Positions 16,460-24,166 of a stretch of DNA of 35,000 bases are shown piece after piece (the stretch's first letter is position 1; each line of letters begins with the position of its first letter). Made by a program: the position numbers and the translations under genes. Origin of the DNA: Xylophilus sp. (GTDB taxonomy: Bacteria; Pseudomonadota; Gammaproteobacteria; Burkholderiales; Burkholderiaceae_C); the NCBI GenBank assembly GCA_009914555.1, contig WNDY01000042.1, positions 1-35,000 of the forward strand, read 5' to 3'. The notes under the pieces are model-generated. The model was given only the letters and a program-made list of their open reading frames with translations, was not told the DNA's origin and searched no databases.

Positions 16460-16885
16460 TCAGCGCGCGTTCTTGGGCTTGCAGTCGTTGCAGAGGCCGT
16501 AGAGCGCCATCGCGTGGTCGTGCACCACCCAGCCCTTCTGCTTGGCCACGAGCTGCTGGCGCCGCTCGATCTCTTCGTCGAAGAACTCCTCGACCTTGCC
16601 GCAGCTGGTGCAGACGAAGTGGTCGTGGTGGTGGCCTTCGTTGAGTTCGTAGACCGCCTTGCCGCCCTCGAAATGGCTGCGCGTGAGGATGGAGGCCTGT
16701 TCGAACTGTGTCAGCACACGGTACACCGTGGCCAGGCCGATGTCCGACCGCTCTTCGAGCAGGACGCGGAACACGTCTTCGGCCGTCATGTGGCGCTGCG
16801 CGCCCTTCTGGAAGATGTCCAGGATCTTCAGGCGCGGCAGCGTGGCCTTCAGCCCCGTGCTCTTGAGGTCGTCGATGTTGCTCAT
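16460..16885 (-). CDS. fur: Ferric uptake regulator
   Basis: The 141-residue protein is Fur: a winged-helix N-domain ([15 protein letters not shown], then [20 protein letters not shown] and [13 protein letters not shown]), the metal-binding [19 protein letters not shown] and a C-terminal CNDC. It represses iron-uptake genes when loaded with Fe2+. It is divergent from bamE by 112 nt, as in other Burkholderiales. I saw no convincing Fur box in that gap. Confidence 0.96.
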   Translation of the reverse strand: MSNIDDLKSTGLKATLPRLKILDIFQKGAQRHMTAEDVFRVLLEERSDIGLATVYRVLTQFEQASILTRSHFEGGKAVYELNEGHHHDHFVCTSCGKVEEFFDEEIERRQQLVAKQKGWVVHDHAMALYGLCNDCKPKNAR

Positions 16886-16997
16886 GGTCAGATTCCGTGG
16901 CGACCGGTGGAATGCGGGGCCCGCCGGCCAGGCCCGGATGCATGCACTCAGTACAATGGTCGATCATATCGCCATGCCCGGAACACGCCCTAGCTCC

Positions 16998-17564
16998 ATG
17001 TCCGACGTCCTTACTTCCCGCTGGCTGCGTGCGGCCCTCGCCGCGGCAGCCTGCACAGGCCTCGCGGCCTGTGGCAGCTTCGACAGCGCGAGCCACCGCG
17101 TGGCCAATGCCATCACCCCTTACAAGATCGAAATCGTGCAGGGCAACTTCGTGTCCAGGGAGCAGGTCGCCCAGCTCCAGCAGGGCATGAGCCGCCAGCA
17201 GGTGCGCGAGGTTCTGGGCACGCCGTTGCTGTCCAGCCTGTTCCATGCCGACCGCTGGGACTACGTGTTCACGCTCAAGCGCGGCGGCAAGGAAGTGCAG
17301 TCGCGCAAGCTCAGCGTCTTCTTCAAGGACGACCAGCTCGAACGCTTCGCCGGCGACGAGATGCCCAGCGAGGCCGAGTTCGTCGCCTCGCTCGACGTGA
17401 AGAAGCGGGGCTCGGGCAAGGTGCCGCCGCTGGAGGCGACCGAAGAGCAGCTCAAGCGCTATTCGGCACCTGCGCGGCCCGACCAGCCGGCGACCTCGTC
17501 GGTGCAGCCGCAGGCCGCGCCCATCAGCTATCCGCCGCTGGAATCCACCGCCTCCGGGCGGTGA
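16998..17564 (+). CDS. bamE: Outer membrane assembly factor BamE
   Basis: The 188-residue lipoprotein has a signal with lipobox LAAC (Cys25) and a SmpA/OmlA core: [40 protein letters not shown] and the strand [13 protein letters not shown]. BamE supports BamD in beta-barrel insertion. The C-terminal 60 residues are longer than in E. coli and rich in Pro/Ala. ATG 16998 is preferred, though 16974 is possible. A TACAAT -10-like hexamer lies at 16952-16957. Confidence 0.95.
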   Translation: MSDVLTSRWLRAALAAAACTGLAACGSFDSASHRVANAITPYKIEIVQGNFVSREQVAQLQQGMSRQQVREVLGTPLLSSLFHADRWDYVFTLKRGGKEVQSRKLSVFFKDDQLERFAGDEMPSEAEFVASLDVKKRGSGKVPPLEATEEQLKRYSAPARPDQPATSSVQPQAAPISYPPLESTASGR

Positions 17565-17632
17565 CCGTCCCCGCAGCCCGGCCGGCACGCCCCCTAGGCG
17601 CGCGGCCTTCCGCTCCGAAAAGAAAGACAACC

Positions 17633-18457
17633 ATGACAGCGACTTCCGTTCCGAAGCGCCGGGTGGCCGTCGCCGGCGCCTCCGGCCGCATGGGCCGCAT
17701 GCTCATCGAAGCCATCCGCAGCGCCGACGACCTGCTGCTGACCGGCGCGCTCGACGTGGCCGCCAGCCCGGCCGCAGGCTCCGACGCCACCGCCTTCCTC
17801 GGCCATGCCAGCGGCGTCTCGATCACCGCCGACGTGCGCACCGCGCTCACCGGCGCCGACGTGCTGATCGACTTCACCCGCCCCGAGGGCACGCTGGCCC
17901 ACCTGGCCGTCTGCGCCGAACTCGGCGTGCAGGCCGTCATCGGCACCACCGGCTTCGACGATTCGCAGAAGGCCGCCATCGCCGAGGCCGCGCGCCACAC
18001 GGCGATAGTCTTCTCGCCCAACATGAGCGTGGGCGTGAATGTCACTTTCAAGCTGCTCGAACTGGCCGCCGGGGCGCTGGCGACCGGCTACGACATCGAG
18101 GTGATCGAGGCCCACCACCGCCACAAGGTCGACGCGCCCTCGGGCACAGCGCTCAAGATGGGCGAGGTGATCGCCGGCGCGCTGGGCCGCGGCCTCAAGG
18201 ACTGCGCCGTCTACGAACGCCACGGCGTGACCGGCGAACGCGATCCTTCCTCCATCGGTTTCGCCACCATCCGCGGCGGTGACATCGTGGGCGACCACAC
18301 CGTGCTGTTCGCCGGCACCGGCGAGCGCATCGAGATCACGCACAGGTCGTCCAGCCGTGCCGGCTATGCGCAGGGCAGCCTGCGCGCGGTGCGCTACCTC
18401 GTCGGCAAGCCCGCGGGCCTGTACGACATGTTCGACGTATTGCACCTGCGCGACTGA
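17633..18457 (+). CDS. dapB: 4-Hydroxy-tetrahydrodipicolinate reductase
   Basis: The 274-residue enzyme has the N-terminal nucleotide-binding loop [13 protein letters not shown], the conserved GTTGF and SPNMSVGVN, and the catalytic-substrate motif [15 protein letters not shown]. DapB makes tetrahydrodipicolinate in lysine and peptidoglycan precursor synthesis. It follows bamE by 68 nt and is probably in one unit with exbB and exbD. Confidence 0.97.
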   Translation: MTATSVPKRRVAVAGASGRMGRMLIEAIRSADDLLLTGALDVAASPAAGSDATAFLGHASGVSITADVRTALTGADVLIDFTRPEGTLAHLAVCAELGVQAVIGTTGFDDSQKAAIAEAARHTAIVFSPNMSVGVNVTFKLLELAAGALATGYDIEVIEAHHRHKVDAPSGTALKMGEVIAGALGRGLKDCAVYERHGVTGERDPSSIGFATIRGGDIVGDHTVLFAGTGERIEITHRSSSRAGYAQGSLRAVRYLVGKPAGLYDMFDVLHLRD

Positions 18458-18471
18458 CAGGACGGCCCGGC

Positions 18472-19122
18472 ATGGATGCGCTTCAGTGGCTGCGCGAGGG
18501 CGACGCCGTCACGGTCGCCGTGGCGCTGGTGCTGCTGGCGATGTCGGTGGCGAGCTGGGTCGCCATCCTCTGGAAGGCCGCCGTCCTCTGGCGCGCCCAC
18601 GCTGGCGTGGTACGCGGCGTGGCTGCGTTCTGGCAGTCCGGCTCACCCGACGAGGCGCAGGCGGCCGTTGCCGCGTTCGACCGCGAGCGGCTTGCGCTGG
18701 GTCTGGTCGAAGCCGCCCGTGCGCAGCAGGCCGCCGGCGGCGCCACGCTGGCCGGCGCAGGCGATGCGGGCGCGCAGTACACACGCGTGCTGCGCGGCGC
18801 GCTCCAGGCCGCGGCCGGGCGGCTGCAGGCTGGGCAGGTGCTGCTGGCCACGGTGGGGGCGACGGCGCCCTTCGTCGGGTTGCTTGGCACCGTCTGGGGC
18901 ATCCACCATGCGCTCGGCGGCATCGCGCAGGCCGGGCAGATCACCATCGAGCGTGTGGCCGGCCCGGTCGGCGAGGCACTGGTGATGACGGCCGCCGGCC
19001 TGGCGGTCGCATTGCCGGCCGTGCTGGCCTACAACGTGTTCGGCCGCGTCGTGGCGCGCGCCGAGGCGTTGCTCGACGGCTTCGCCCACGATCTGCGCGA
19101 ACTCTTCGCGCACCGGGCCTGA
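18472..19122 (+). CDS. exbB: MotA/TolQ/ExbB-type proton channel protein
   Basis: The 216-residue protein has one N-terminal membrane helix, a cytoplasmic stretch, and two C-terminal helices with the family signature VGATAPFVGLLGTVWGIHHA and ALVMTAAGLAVALPAVLAYN. With ExbD it harvests the proton gradient to power TonB-dependent outer membrane transport. No tonB is adjacent, so TolQ-like or other partners cannot be excluded. The 14-nt gap to dapB and 4-nt gap to exbD indicate an operon. Confidence 0.9.
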   Translation: MDALQWLREGDAVTVAVALVLLAMSVASWVAILWKAAVLWRAHAGVVRGVAAFWQSGSPDEAQAAVAAFDRERLALGLVEAARAQQAAGGATLAGAGDAGAQYTRVLRGALQAAAGRLQAGQVLLATVGATAPFVGLLGTVWGIHHALGGIAQAGQITIERVAGPVGEALVMTAAGLAVALPAVLAYNVFGRVVARAEALLDGFAHDLRELFAHRA

Positions 19123-19126
19123 ACCC

Positions 19127-19561
19127 ATGGCCTTCGGCGGATTCGGCGGCAGCGGCGGGGGCGGTTCCGGCCGCCCGATGAGCGACATCAACGTCACGCC
19201 GCTGGTGGACGTAATGCTGGTGCTCGTCGTCATCTTCATCCTGACCGCGCCGCTGCTGGCCAGCGCCATCCGGCTCGACCTGCCGCGCAGCGTCGCGGCC
19301 GCGCCGGGCGAGCCGCCGCGCGCCCTGCGGCTGGCGGTGGACGCCGCCGGCCGGGCCTACGTGGACGACGTCCCGGTGGACGGGCCGGCGCTGGCCGCGC
19401 GGCTCGCCGAGGCCGCTGCGCGCGACCCGGCCACCGAGGTGCAGCTGCGCGCCGACGCCGCCGTGCCCTACGGCCGCATCGTCGAGGTCATGGGCGCAGC
19501 CCAGCGCGCGGGGCTCTCGCGCGTCGGCTTCGTGGCCGATCCGCAGGCCGCAGGAAAATAG
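19127..19561 (+). CDS. exbD: ExbD/TolR biopolymer transport protein
   Basis: The 144-residue protein begins with a glycine-rich stretch, then SDINVTPLVDVMLVLVVIFI, in which the aspartate of PLVDV is the proton-carrying residue of the family, one membrane helix, and a periplasmic domain ending GLSRVGFVADP. It partners ExbB. It is the last gene before the accessory stretch. Confidence 0.92.
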   Translation: MAFGGFGGSGGGGSGRPMSDINVTPLVDVMLVLVVIFILTAPLLASAIRLDLPRSVAAAPGEPPRALRLAVDAAGRAYVDDVPVDGPALAARLAEAAARDPATEVQLRADAAVPYGRIVEVMGAAQRAGLSRVGFVADPQAAGK

Positions 19562-19587
19562 GCGCCCATCCAGGTCCGCCGCGGCGC

Positions 19588-19807
19588 GTCCGTGTTGATG
19601 CGGGCGATGCCCTGGGTCTGCTACTGGCCGGCCCGCGCGATCTCCTCCACGATGTCGCTGACCTGGTGCGAGCCGCCGACGATCTCCTGCATGATGGTGC
19701 GGCTGGTGCGTTCCGCCCGGGCCATGCCGGGGACGGTGCCTTCGATCAGAGCCTTAACCTCCCGGCCTCCACGGCCGCGTTGAGCGCGAGCAGGTTGGCC
19801 TGAAAGC
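19588..19807 (-). pseudogene. Remnant of a methyl-accepting chemotaxis protein
   Basis: On the minus strand a chemoreceptor signalling-domain fragment reads FQANLLALNAAVEA (about 19805-19767). It then shifts frame and has lost the residues that normally follow, continuing EVKALIEGTVPGM and IMQEIVGGSHQVSDIVEEIARAGQ. A TAG at 19621-19623 stands where receptors usually have Glu, after which QTQGIARINT resumes in the same frame. Deletion, frameshift and nonsense change together mark it as dead. The rest of the receptor is absent. Confidence 0.8.
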
Positions 19808-19861
19808 ACTTTCAGCGCCGTCTGCACCCCTTCGCCAGGTCGGACCGCGCGGGGCAGCGGA

Positions 19862-19957
19862 GAGGACGATACGCGGGGTATATATTGAATTCGGGCGAAC
19901 CCACGGCGCTGTAATATGTTGGGTAAGGAGTATATGGATTGCGGCGGCAGTCATCGT
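19862..19957. other. AT-rich patch between receptor remnant and signalling gene
   Basis: This stretch (GGGGTATATATTGAATTCGG, then TGTAATATG and GGAGTATATGG) is clearly more AT-rich than its surroundings. It contains no supportable gene. It may be the scar of an insertion or deletion or carry a promoter, and it lies at the 3' end of the gene at 19958-22057. Confidence 0.35.
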
Positions 19958-22057
19958 TCAGGATCGCTTCGTCCCGGCGCTCTGCCGCGCGGGCTGGCCG
20001 GCGAGCCAGCGCGCCAGCCCCGGGCCGTCCATCGGCGGCGCGAGGTGGTCGCCCTGGGCGGCGGTGCAACCGTGCAGCGCCAGGGTGTCGAGCCGGGCGG
20101 GATGGACGACGCCTTCGGCCACCGTCCGCAGGTCCAGGCTGCGGGCGATGCGCAGCAGCGCCGCGGTTTCCGTGTCCTGCATCGGCGCCGGCCCGAGCTT
20201 GACCTCGACGACCGGCAGCCGATGCAGGGCCGCCAGGCTGGAATGGCCTGCGCCGAAGTCCCGCAGCGACAGGCCGACGCCGATGCGCCCCAGCGCCCCG
20301 GCCTCCTCCAGCAGGTCCGGCGGGGGCTGCAGCAGCGCGGATTCGGGCAGCTCGATGCACAGCTGCGCCGGATGCAGCGACCGGCTGCGAAGCCGGTCCT
20401 GCAGCCAGGCGGTCAGGCCGCGGCCGGCCAGTCCGGCCGCCGGCAGGACGACCGAGATCCGCGGGACCGGCAGGCCGGCCTGCCGCCAGCCGGCGAATTG
20501 GTCGCAGGCGTCCTGCAGGGCGCGCCGCGCCAGGGTTTCGGCCAGGCCGTTGTCCTCGGCCAGCGCGGCGAGCCGGTCCGGCGCAAGGGCTCCGAGCCGA
20601 CCATGCCGCCAGTGCAGCAGGGCCTGGACGCCGGTGACGGACTGCCAGCCCGGTCCGCCCAGCTGGGGCTGCAACCGCAGCGCGAAACCGCTGCCGCCGC
20701 CGTAGCCGTCCGCCCGGGCCAGGGCCGCGCGCAGGTCTTCGCCTAGCGGCGCGGCGGGTTGCCCTGCCGCGGGGCCCAGGGCGGCGCGGGCGCGCCGCAG
20801 CAGGTCCGGCACGTCCTGGCCGTCGCGCGGGTGGACCGCGGCCGCGCTGCGCAGCCGGGGATGTACGGTATGCAGGCCGATAGCCAGCGGCTGTCCGGCG
20901 ATCGCCTTCATGTGCGCCAGCCGATCGGCGGCCCGCTGCGCATTGCACTGCGGCAGGACCACGGCGAAGGCGTCCTCGCCGTCGAGCCGGGCCACGAGGT
21001 CGCCCGGCCGCGCGCTGGCGGCCAGCCGCTGCGCCACGCTGCGCAGCAGCGACGTACCGGCGGCCTCGCCCAGCGCGTCGGCCACGGCCCGGCGGCCGTC
21101 GAGCGCGATCCACGCGACGGCCAGCGGCGTGCCGTCGCGGCAGGCATCGTGCAGCAGGTGCGCGGTGGCGTGCAGCAGCCGGTCGCGGTGGGGCAGGCCG
21201 GTCTGCGCGTCATAGTCCACCAGGCGCGACAGCGCGGCCTGCGACCGTTCACGCTCCAGCATCAGCACGCACAGCGGCAGGCTGGCCTGGACCAGGTGCT
21301 CGTGCAGTGCGCCGGGCGGCTCGTCCGGCGGCAGGCAGAGCGCCAGCACGCCCAGCACGCTGCCGTCGGCCGCGGTGACCGGGTGCGACCAGCAGCTGGC
21401 GGGATCGCCGGGCCCGGCCGCGTGCAGCACCGCCTTGCCGGTGTGAGCGGCCTGCGCGCAGCCGCTGCTCTCGGGCGGCGGATCGGGCATCCGGTCGGCC
21501 AGCGCGGCCGGCAGTGCCGGGGCGGCCACCTGTCGCAGGCGGCCGGCATCGTCCAGCCGCAGCAGCGCTGCGCCGGCCTGCGGCGTCAGGTGGCCGATCG
21601 CCAGGCACAGCAGCCGGCCGACCTCGACCAGCGGCAGGGCATGCGCCATCGCGTCGAGCACGCGGTGCTGCAGCGTCTCGTAGAACTTGGTGGCGGTGAT
21701 GTCCATGAACAGCAGCGTGGCGCCGCCGGCAGCCGGCGACGCGCCGAGCGCGATCCAGCGCGGCTGGCCGCTGCGGGCATAGAGCAGTACATGCAGCGGC
21801 TGGGGCGCCGCCGCGCCCCGTGCGGCCTGCGCCAGGCGGTCCAGCGCGCGCGGGTCGCTCAGCGGTCCGGCGAGCAGTGCGGCAGGCTGCCGGCCTGTGG
21901 CCTCGGCTGCGGCATGGCCCATGAGCCGCACGAAGCCCGCGCTGGCCTCGGCGATGTGGCCATTCGCGTCGCAGACCACGAAAGCCAAGTCTGCAGGCGG
22001 CCGCGGCGGCGCATCGGTCCATGCGGTGAACCTGACAGAAGGAGCCGGTGTGGACAT
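19958..22057 (-). CDS. PAS-GAF-GGDEF-EAL signalling protein with degenerate catalytic sites
   Basis: The 699-residue protein shows a PAS-like domain (about 22-125), a GAF-like domain (130-270), a GGDEF-like domain (280-425) and an EAL-like domain (440-690). The diguanylate cyclase motif is GEDAF (360-364) instead of GGDEF. The phosphodiesterase motif is VQALLHW (477-483) instead of EALxRW, and the DDFG aspartate pair is RDFG (599-602). ELPE (569-572), Lys620, AEGV (647-650) and QG (668-669) remain. Both activities are therefore probably lost, leaving a binding or sensory role. No membrane segment is seen. The ATG at 22057 lacks a clear ribosome site. The gene is divergent from the S24 repressor gene. 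Confidence 0.85.
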   Translation of the reverse strand: MSTPAPSVRFTAWTDAPPRPPADLAFVVCDANGHIAEASAGFVRLMGHAAAEATGRQPAALLAGPLSDPRALDRLAQAARGAAAPQPLHVLLYARSGQPRWIALGASPAAGGATLLFMDITATKFYETLQHRVLDAMAHALPLVEVGRLLCLAIGHLTPQAGAALLRLDDAGRLRQVAAPALPAALADRMPDPPPESSGCAQAAHTGKAVLHAAGPGDPASCWSHPVTAADGSVLGVLALCLPPDEPPGALHEHLVQASLPLCVLMLERERSQAALSRLVDYDAQTGLPHRDRLLHATAHLLHDACRDGTPLAVAWIALDGRRAVADALGEAAGTSLLRSVAQRLAASARPGDLVARLDGEDAFAVVLPQCNAQRAADRLAHMKAIAGQPLAIGLHTVHPRLRSAAAVHPRDGQDVPDLLRRARAALGPAAGQPAAPLGEDLRAALARADGYGGGSGFALRLQPQLGGPGWQSVTGVQALLHWRHGRLGALAPDRLAALAEDNGLAETLARRALQDACDQFAGWRQAGLPVPRISVVLPAAGLAGRGLTAWLQDRLRSRSLHPAQLCIELPESALLQPPPDLLEEAGALGRIGVGLSLRDFGAGHSSLAALHRLPVVEVKLGPAPMQDTETAALLRIARSLDLRTVAEGVVHPARLDTLALHGCTAAQGDHLAPPMDGPGLARWLAGQPARQSAGTKRS

Positions 22058-22065
22058 GGAAAGCT

Positions 22066-22093
22066 GAAGATTCGTTAGTAAAAGCTAATCTTC
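22066..22093. promoter_or_regulatory. Inverted repeat, candidate operator
   Basis: Perfect 7-bp arms GAAGATT (22066-22072) and AATCTTC (22087-22093) with a 14-nt spacer lie in the 81-nt AT-rich gap between the divergent signalling and repressor genes. A nested TTAG (22075-22078) / CTAA (22085-22088) pair is also present. A repressor beside its own operator is the usual phage arrangement, so binding by the S24-type protein is a reasonable guess. Confidence 0.5.
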
Positions 22094-22138
22094 CATCGTA
22101 GCAAATGCGTACGAAGCCCATGCTAGTTTTGCCCGCTC

Positions 22139-22828
22139 ATGGACGAGAGCGAGATTCAGGAGCGGCGGCGCGTTCGGCTTTCCGATGCCGTCGACAGAAT
22201 AGCTCGCGGCAATGCGGCGGAGTTCGGCCGCATGCTCGGCCACCGCGACGGCGCCTTCGTGCGCCAGATGCTGTCGGGCCACCGCGCCGTCTCCGACAAG
22301 ACGGTGCGGCAGATCGAGGCGTTGCGCGGCATGCAGGATTGGTTCGCGCTGCCGCCGGTTCGGATCGGCGAACCCGGCGCCTGGTTCGATGCGGGCGCCG
22401 GTCCTGTATACATGAGGGTGTACCCCGTCGAGCTGAGCGTAAAAGAAGCGCTACGGGGGTATACTGTGAGCGAAAGTCGCAACGATGAGGATGCGCCGAT
22501 CGCTTTCCACCGCAATTGGCTGGTGCGCCGCGGCTACCGGGTGAGCGACCTGCTTGCGCTGCGGGTGGCCGCGCCCGGGATGGAGCCGTCGCTGCATCCG
22601 GGCGACGCAGCGGTGATCCACGTGGCCGACACCGAGCCGCGCGACGGCCAGGTGTTCGCCGTCAACTACGAAGGCCAGGTGCTGCTGCGCCGGCTGCTGC
22701 GCGACGGCGGGCGCTGGTGGATGGTGCAGGACAACCCGGACCAGGCGCGCTTCTCCCGCAAGGAATACGTCGAGCCGGCGGCGCTGCTGCTGGGCCGGCT
22801 CGTGTTCAAGCAGAGCGAAGTGATCTGA
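22139..22828 (+). CDS. S24/LexA-like transcriptional repressor lacking the autocleavage dyad
   Basis: The 229-residue protein has a phage-repressor helix-turn-helix (about 15-62: AAEFGRMLGHRDGAFVRQML) and a C-terminal S24 peptidase-like domain (about 125-225). In that domain the serine loop, normally GDSMEP, reads APGMEP, so Gly147 replaces the nucleophile. The lysine position near VLLRRLL is Arg184. It should fold and dimerise like LexA/CI but not self-cleave. The ATG at 22139 is taken because the helix-turn-helix starts soon after. The gene is divergent from the GGDEF/EAL gene and convergent with the TctC gene. Confidence 0.85.
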   Translation: MDESEIQERRRVRLSDAVDRIARGNAAEFGRMLGHRDGAFVRQMLSGHRAVSDKTVRQIEALRGMQDWFALPPVRIGEPGAWFDAGAGPVYMRVYPVELSVKEALRGYTVSESRNDEDAPIAFHRNWLVRRGYRVSDLLALRVAAPGMEPSLHPGDAAVIHVADTEPRDGQVFAVNYEGQVLLRRLLRDGGRWWMVQDNPDQARFSRKEYVEPAALLLGRLVFKQSEVI

Positions 22829-22836
22829 GCGCGGGT

Positions 22837-22855
22837 CCGGGGGCCGCCGCCCCGG
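22837..22855. terminator. GC hairpin between convergent genes
   Basis: Arms CCGGGG (22837-22842) and CCCCGG (22850-22855) form a strong stem in the 40-nt gap between the repressor gene and the first TctC gene. No T-run follows, so termination is only possible, not shown. Confidence 0.35.
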
Positions 22856-22868
22856 TGGCAAAGACCGA

Positions 22869-23867
22869 TCAGTCGATCTTGACGTTGGCCGCCTTGATGA
22901 CCTGCGCCCACTTGGCCACTTCGGCCTTCTGAAAGGCGCTGATCTGCTCGACCGTGAGGTTGGCCGGCTCCATGCCGAAGCCGCGCAGGCGCTCCTGCGT
23001 CTCGGGCAGGGCCAGGATGCGCGCGATCTCGTCGTGCAGGCGTCCGACGATCGGCGCCGGCGTGCCTGCCGGCGCGAACACGGCCTGCCAGGAGACGACC
23101 TCGAAGTCGCGCAGTCCCTGTATGCCCGATTCGGCCACCGTCGGCACGTCGGGCAGCGAAGCCAGGCGCTTGGACGAAGTGACGGCGATGGCGCGCAGCT
23201 TGCCGCTCTGGATGTGGGGCGCGGCGACCACGGTGGTGTCGAACATCATGTCGACCTGGCCGGCGATCACGTCCTGGATCGCGGGGCCGCTGCCCTTGTA
23301 GGGCACATGGGTGAATTTCACGCCCGACTTGTAGGCCAGCAGTTCCAGCGCCAGGTGCTGCGAGGTGCCGGTGCCAGCCGAAGCCGACGACAGGCCGCCG
23401 TTCTTGGATTTGCTGGCGGCCAGCACGTCCTTGAGCGTCTTGTAGGGGCTGTTGGCGCTGACCACGAGCACCACCGGATTTGTGCCGATCAGCGTGATCG
23501 GCGTGAACGACTTGACCGGGTCGTAGCCCAGCCTGGGATAGAGGCTGACGTTGATCGCATGCGAGCTAATCGTGCCGCCGAGCAGGGTGTAGCCGTCCGG
23601 CGCAGCGCGGGCCGCGATCTCCGAGCCGATGCTGCCGCCGGCGCCGCCCTTGTTGTCCACCACCACGGTGGTGCCCAGCGCGGGGCCGAGTTTCTGGCCG
23701 ATGATGCGGCCGAGCACGTCGGTGGTGCCGCCGGCCGGGAAGGGGACGAGGTAGGTGATCGGCTTGCCGGTGGGCCAACTGCCCTGGGCGAACGCGGCCG
23801 GTGCGATCGGCAGGCTGGCGGCCAGCACGGCAGCCGCTGCGGCATGGATGAAGGTACGACGTCGCAT
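22869..23867 (-). CDS. TctC/Bug-family periplasmic solute-binding protein (1)
   Basis: The 332-residue precursor has an arginine-rich start (MRRRTFIHAAAAAVLAASLP) and signal cleavage near AFA-QG, then the Bug fold: ITYLVPFPAGGTTDVLGR, VVVDNKGGAGGSIGSE, YTLLGGTISSHAIN, THVPYKGSGPAIQDVIAGQV and PDVPTVAESGIQG. These proteins bind carboxylates or related solutes. No TctA/TctB membrane genes lie beside it, which is usual for Burkholderiales orphans. ATG 23867 is chosen because CAGGAGA lies just upstream; an ATG at 23891 is less likely. Confidence 0.93.
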   Translation of the reverse strand: MRRRTFIHAAAAAVLAASLPIAPAAFAQGSWPTGKPITYLVPFPAGGTTDVLGRIIGQKLGPALGTTVVVDNKGGAGGSIGSEIAARAAPDGYTLLGGTISSHAINVSLYPRLGYDPVKSFTPITLIGTNPVVLVVSANSPYKTLKDVLAASKSKNGGLSSASAGTGTSQHLALELLAYKSGVKFTHVPYKGSGPAIQDVIAGQVDMMFDTTVVAAPHIQSGKLRAIAVTSSKRLASLPDVPTVAESGIQGLRDFEVVSWQAVFAPAGTPAPIVGRLHDEIARILALPETQERLRGFGMEPANLTVEQISAFQKAEVAKWAQVIKAANVKID

Positions 23868-23947
23868 CGGGAATCTCCTGGAAATGCGCAAAAAAGGATG
23901 AAGGGTGCGCGCTCGGACACCGCGCCTGGACCACGCACAGGTGATCT

Positions 23948-23960
23948 GTTGTCAGACAAC
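23948..23960. promoter_or_regulatory. 13-bp palindrome, candidate regulator site
   Basis: GTTGTC-A-GACAAC is a perfect palindrome in the 299-nt gap between the two divergent TctC genes. Its form resembles operators of GntR-family (FCD type) regulators, from general knowledge. No such regulator gene is in the window. The remainder of the gap (23868-24166) holds no gene. Confidence 0.4.
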
Positions 23961-24087
23961 TTAGCAGCGTAGAAGCGGTCAGACGCCGCTGTCATCAGGG
24001 AAATACCTTGGTCCGTACGAGCTTTTGCACCATGGATATCGGACAATGACGGCAAGCTGACGCAGCGGTTGGGATGGCCCTCATTTA

Positions 24088-24107
24088 GTTATACGATGAC
24101 ATACAAC
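24088..24107. promoter_or_regulatory. Imperfect inverted repeat upstream of second TctC gene
   Basis: GTTATACGATGACATACAAC has roughly symmetric halves (GTT-TA near each outer end) and lies 60 nt before the ATG at 24167. It could be a regulator site or overlap a promoter (TATACG at 24090-24095). The symmetry is weak. Confidence 0.25.
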
Positions 24108-24166
24108 ATGCCCGCGGTTGCGCGGAGCAGCCATGGACCTTTCCACCCTCCAAGGAGACCACCGAC

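Noticed and set aside
16886..16997. Fur box between fur and bamE
   Set aside because: No 19-bp GATAATGATAATCATTATC-like sequence or hexamer array was found; only a TACAAT hexamer is visible.
22400..22470. Promoters or LexA box inside the repressor gene (GTATAC, GGTGTACC, TATACT)
   Set aside because: The symmetry is imperfect, no -35 matches, and the stretch is coding sequence linking the two domains.
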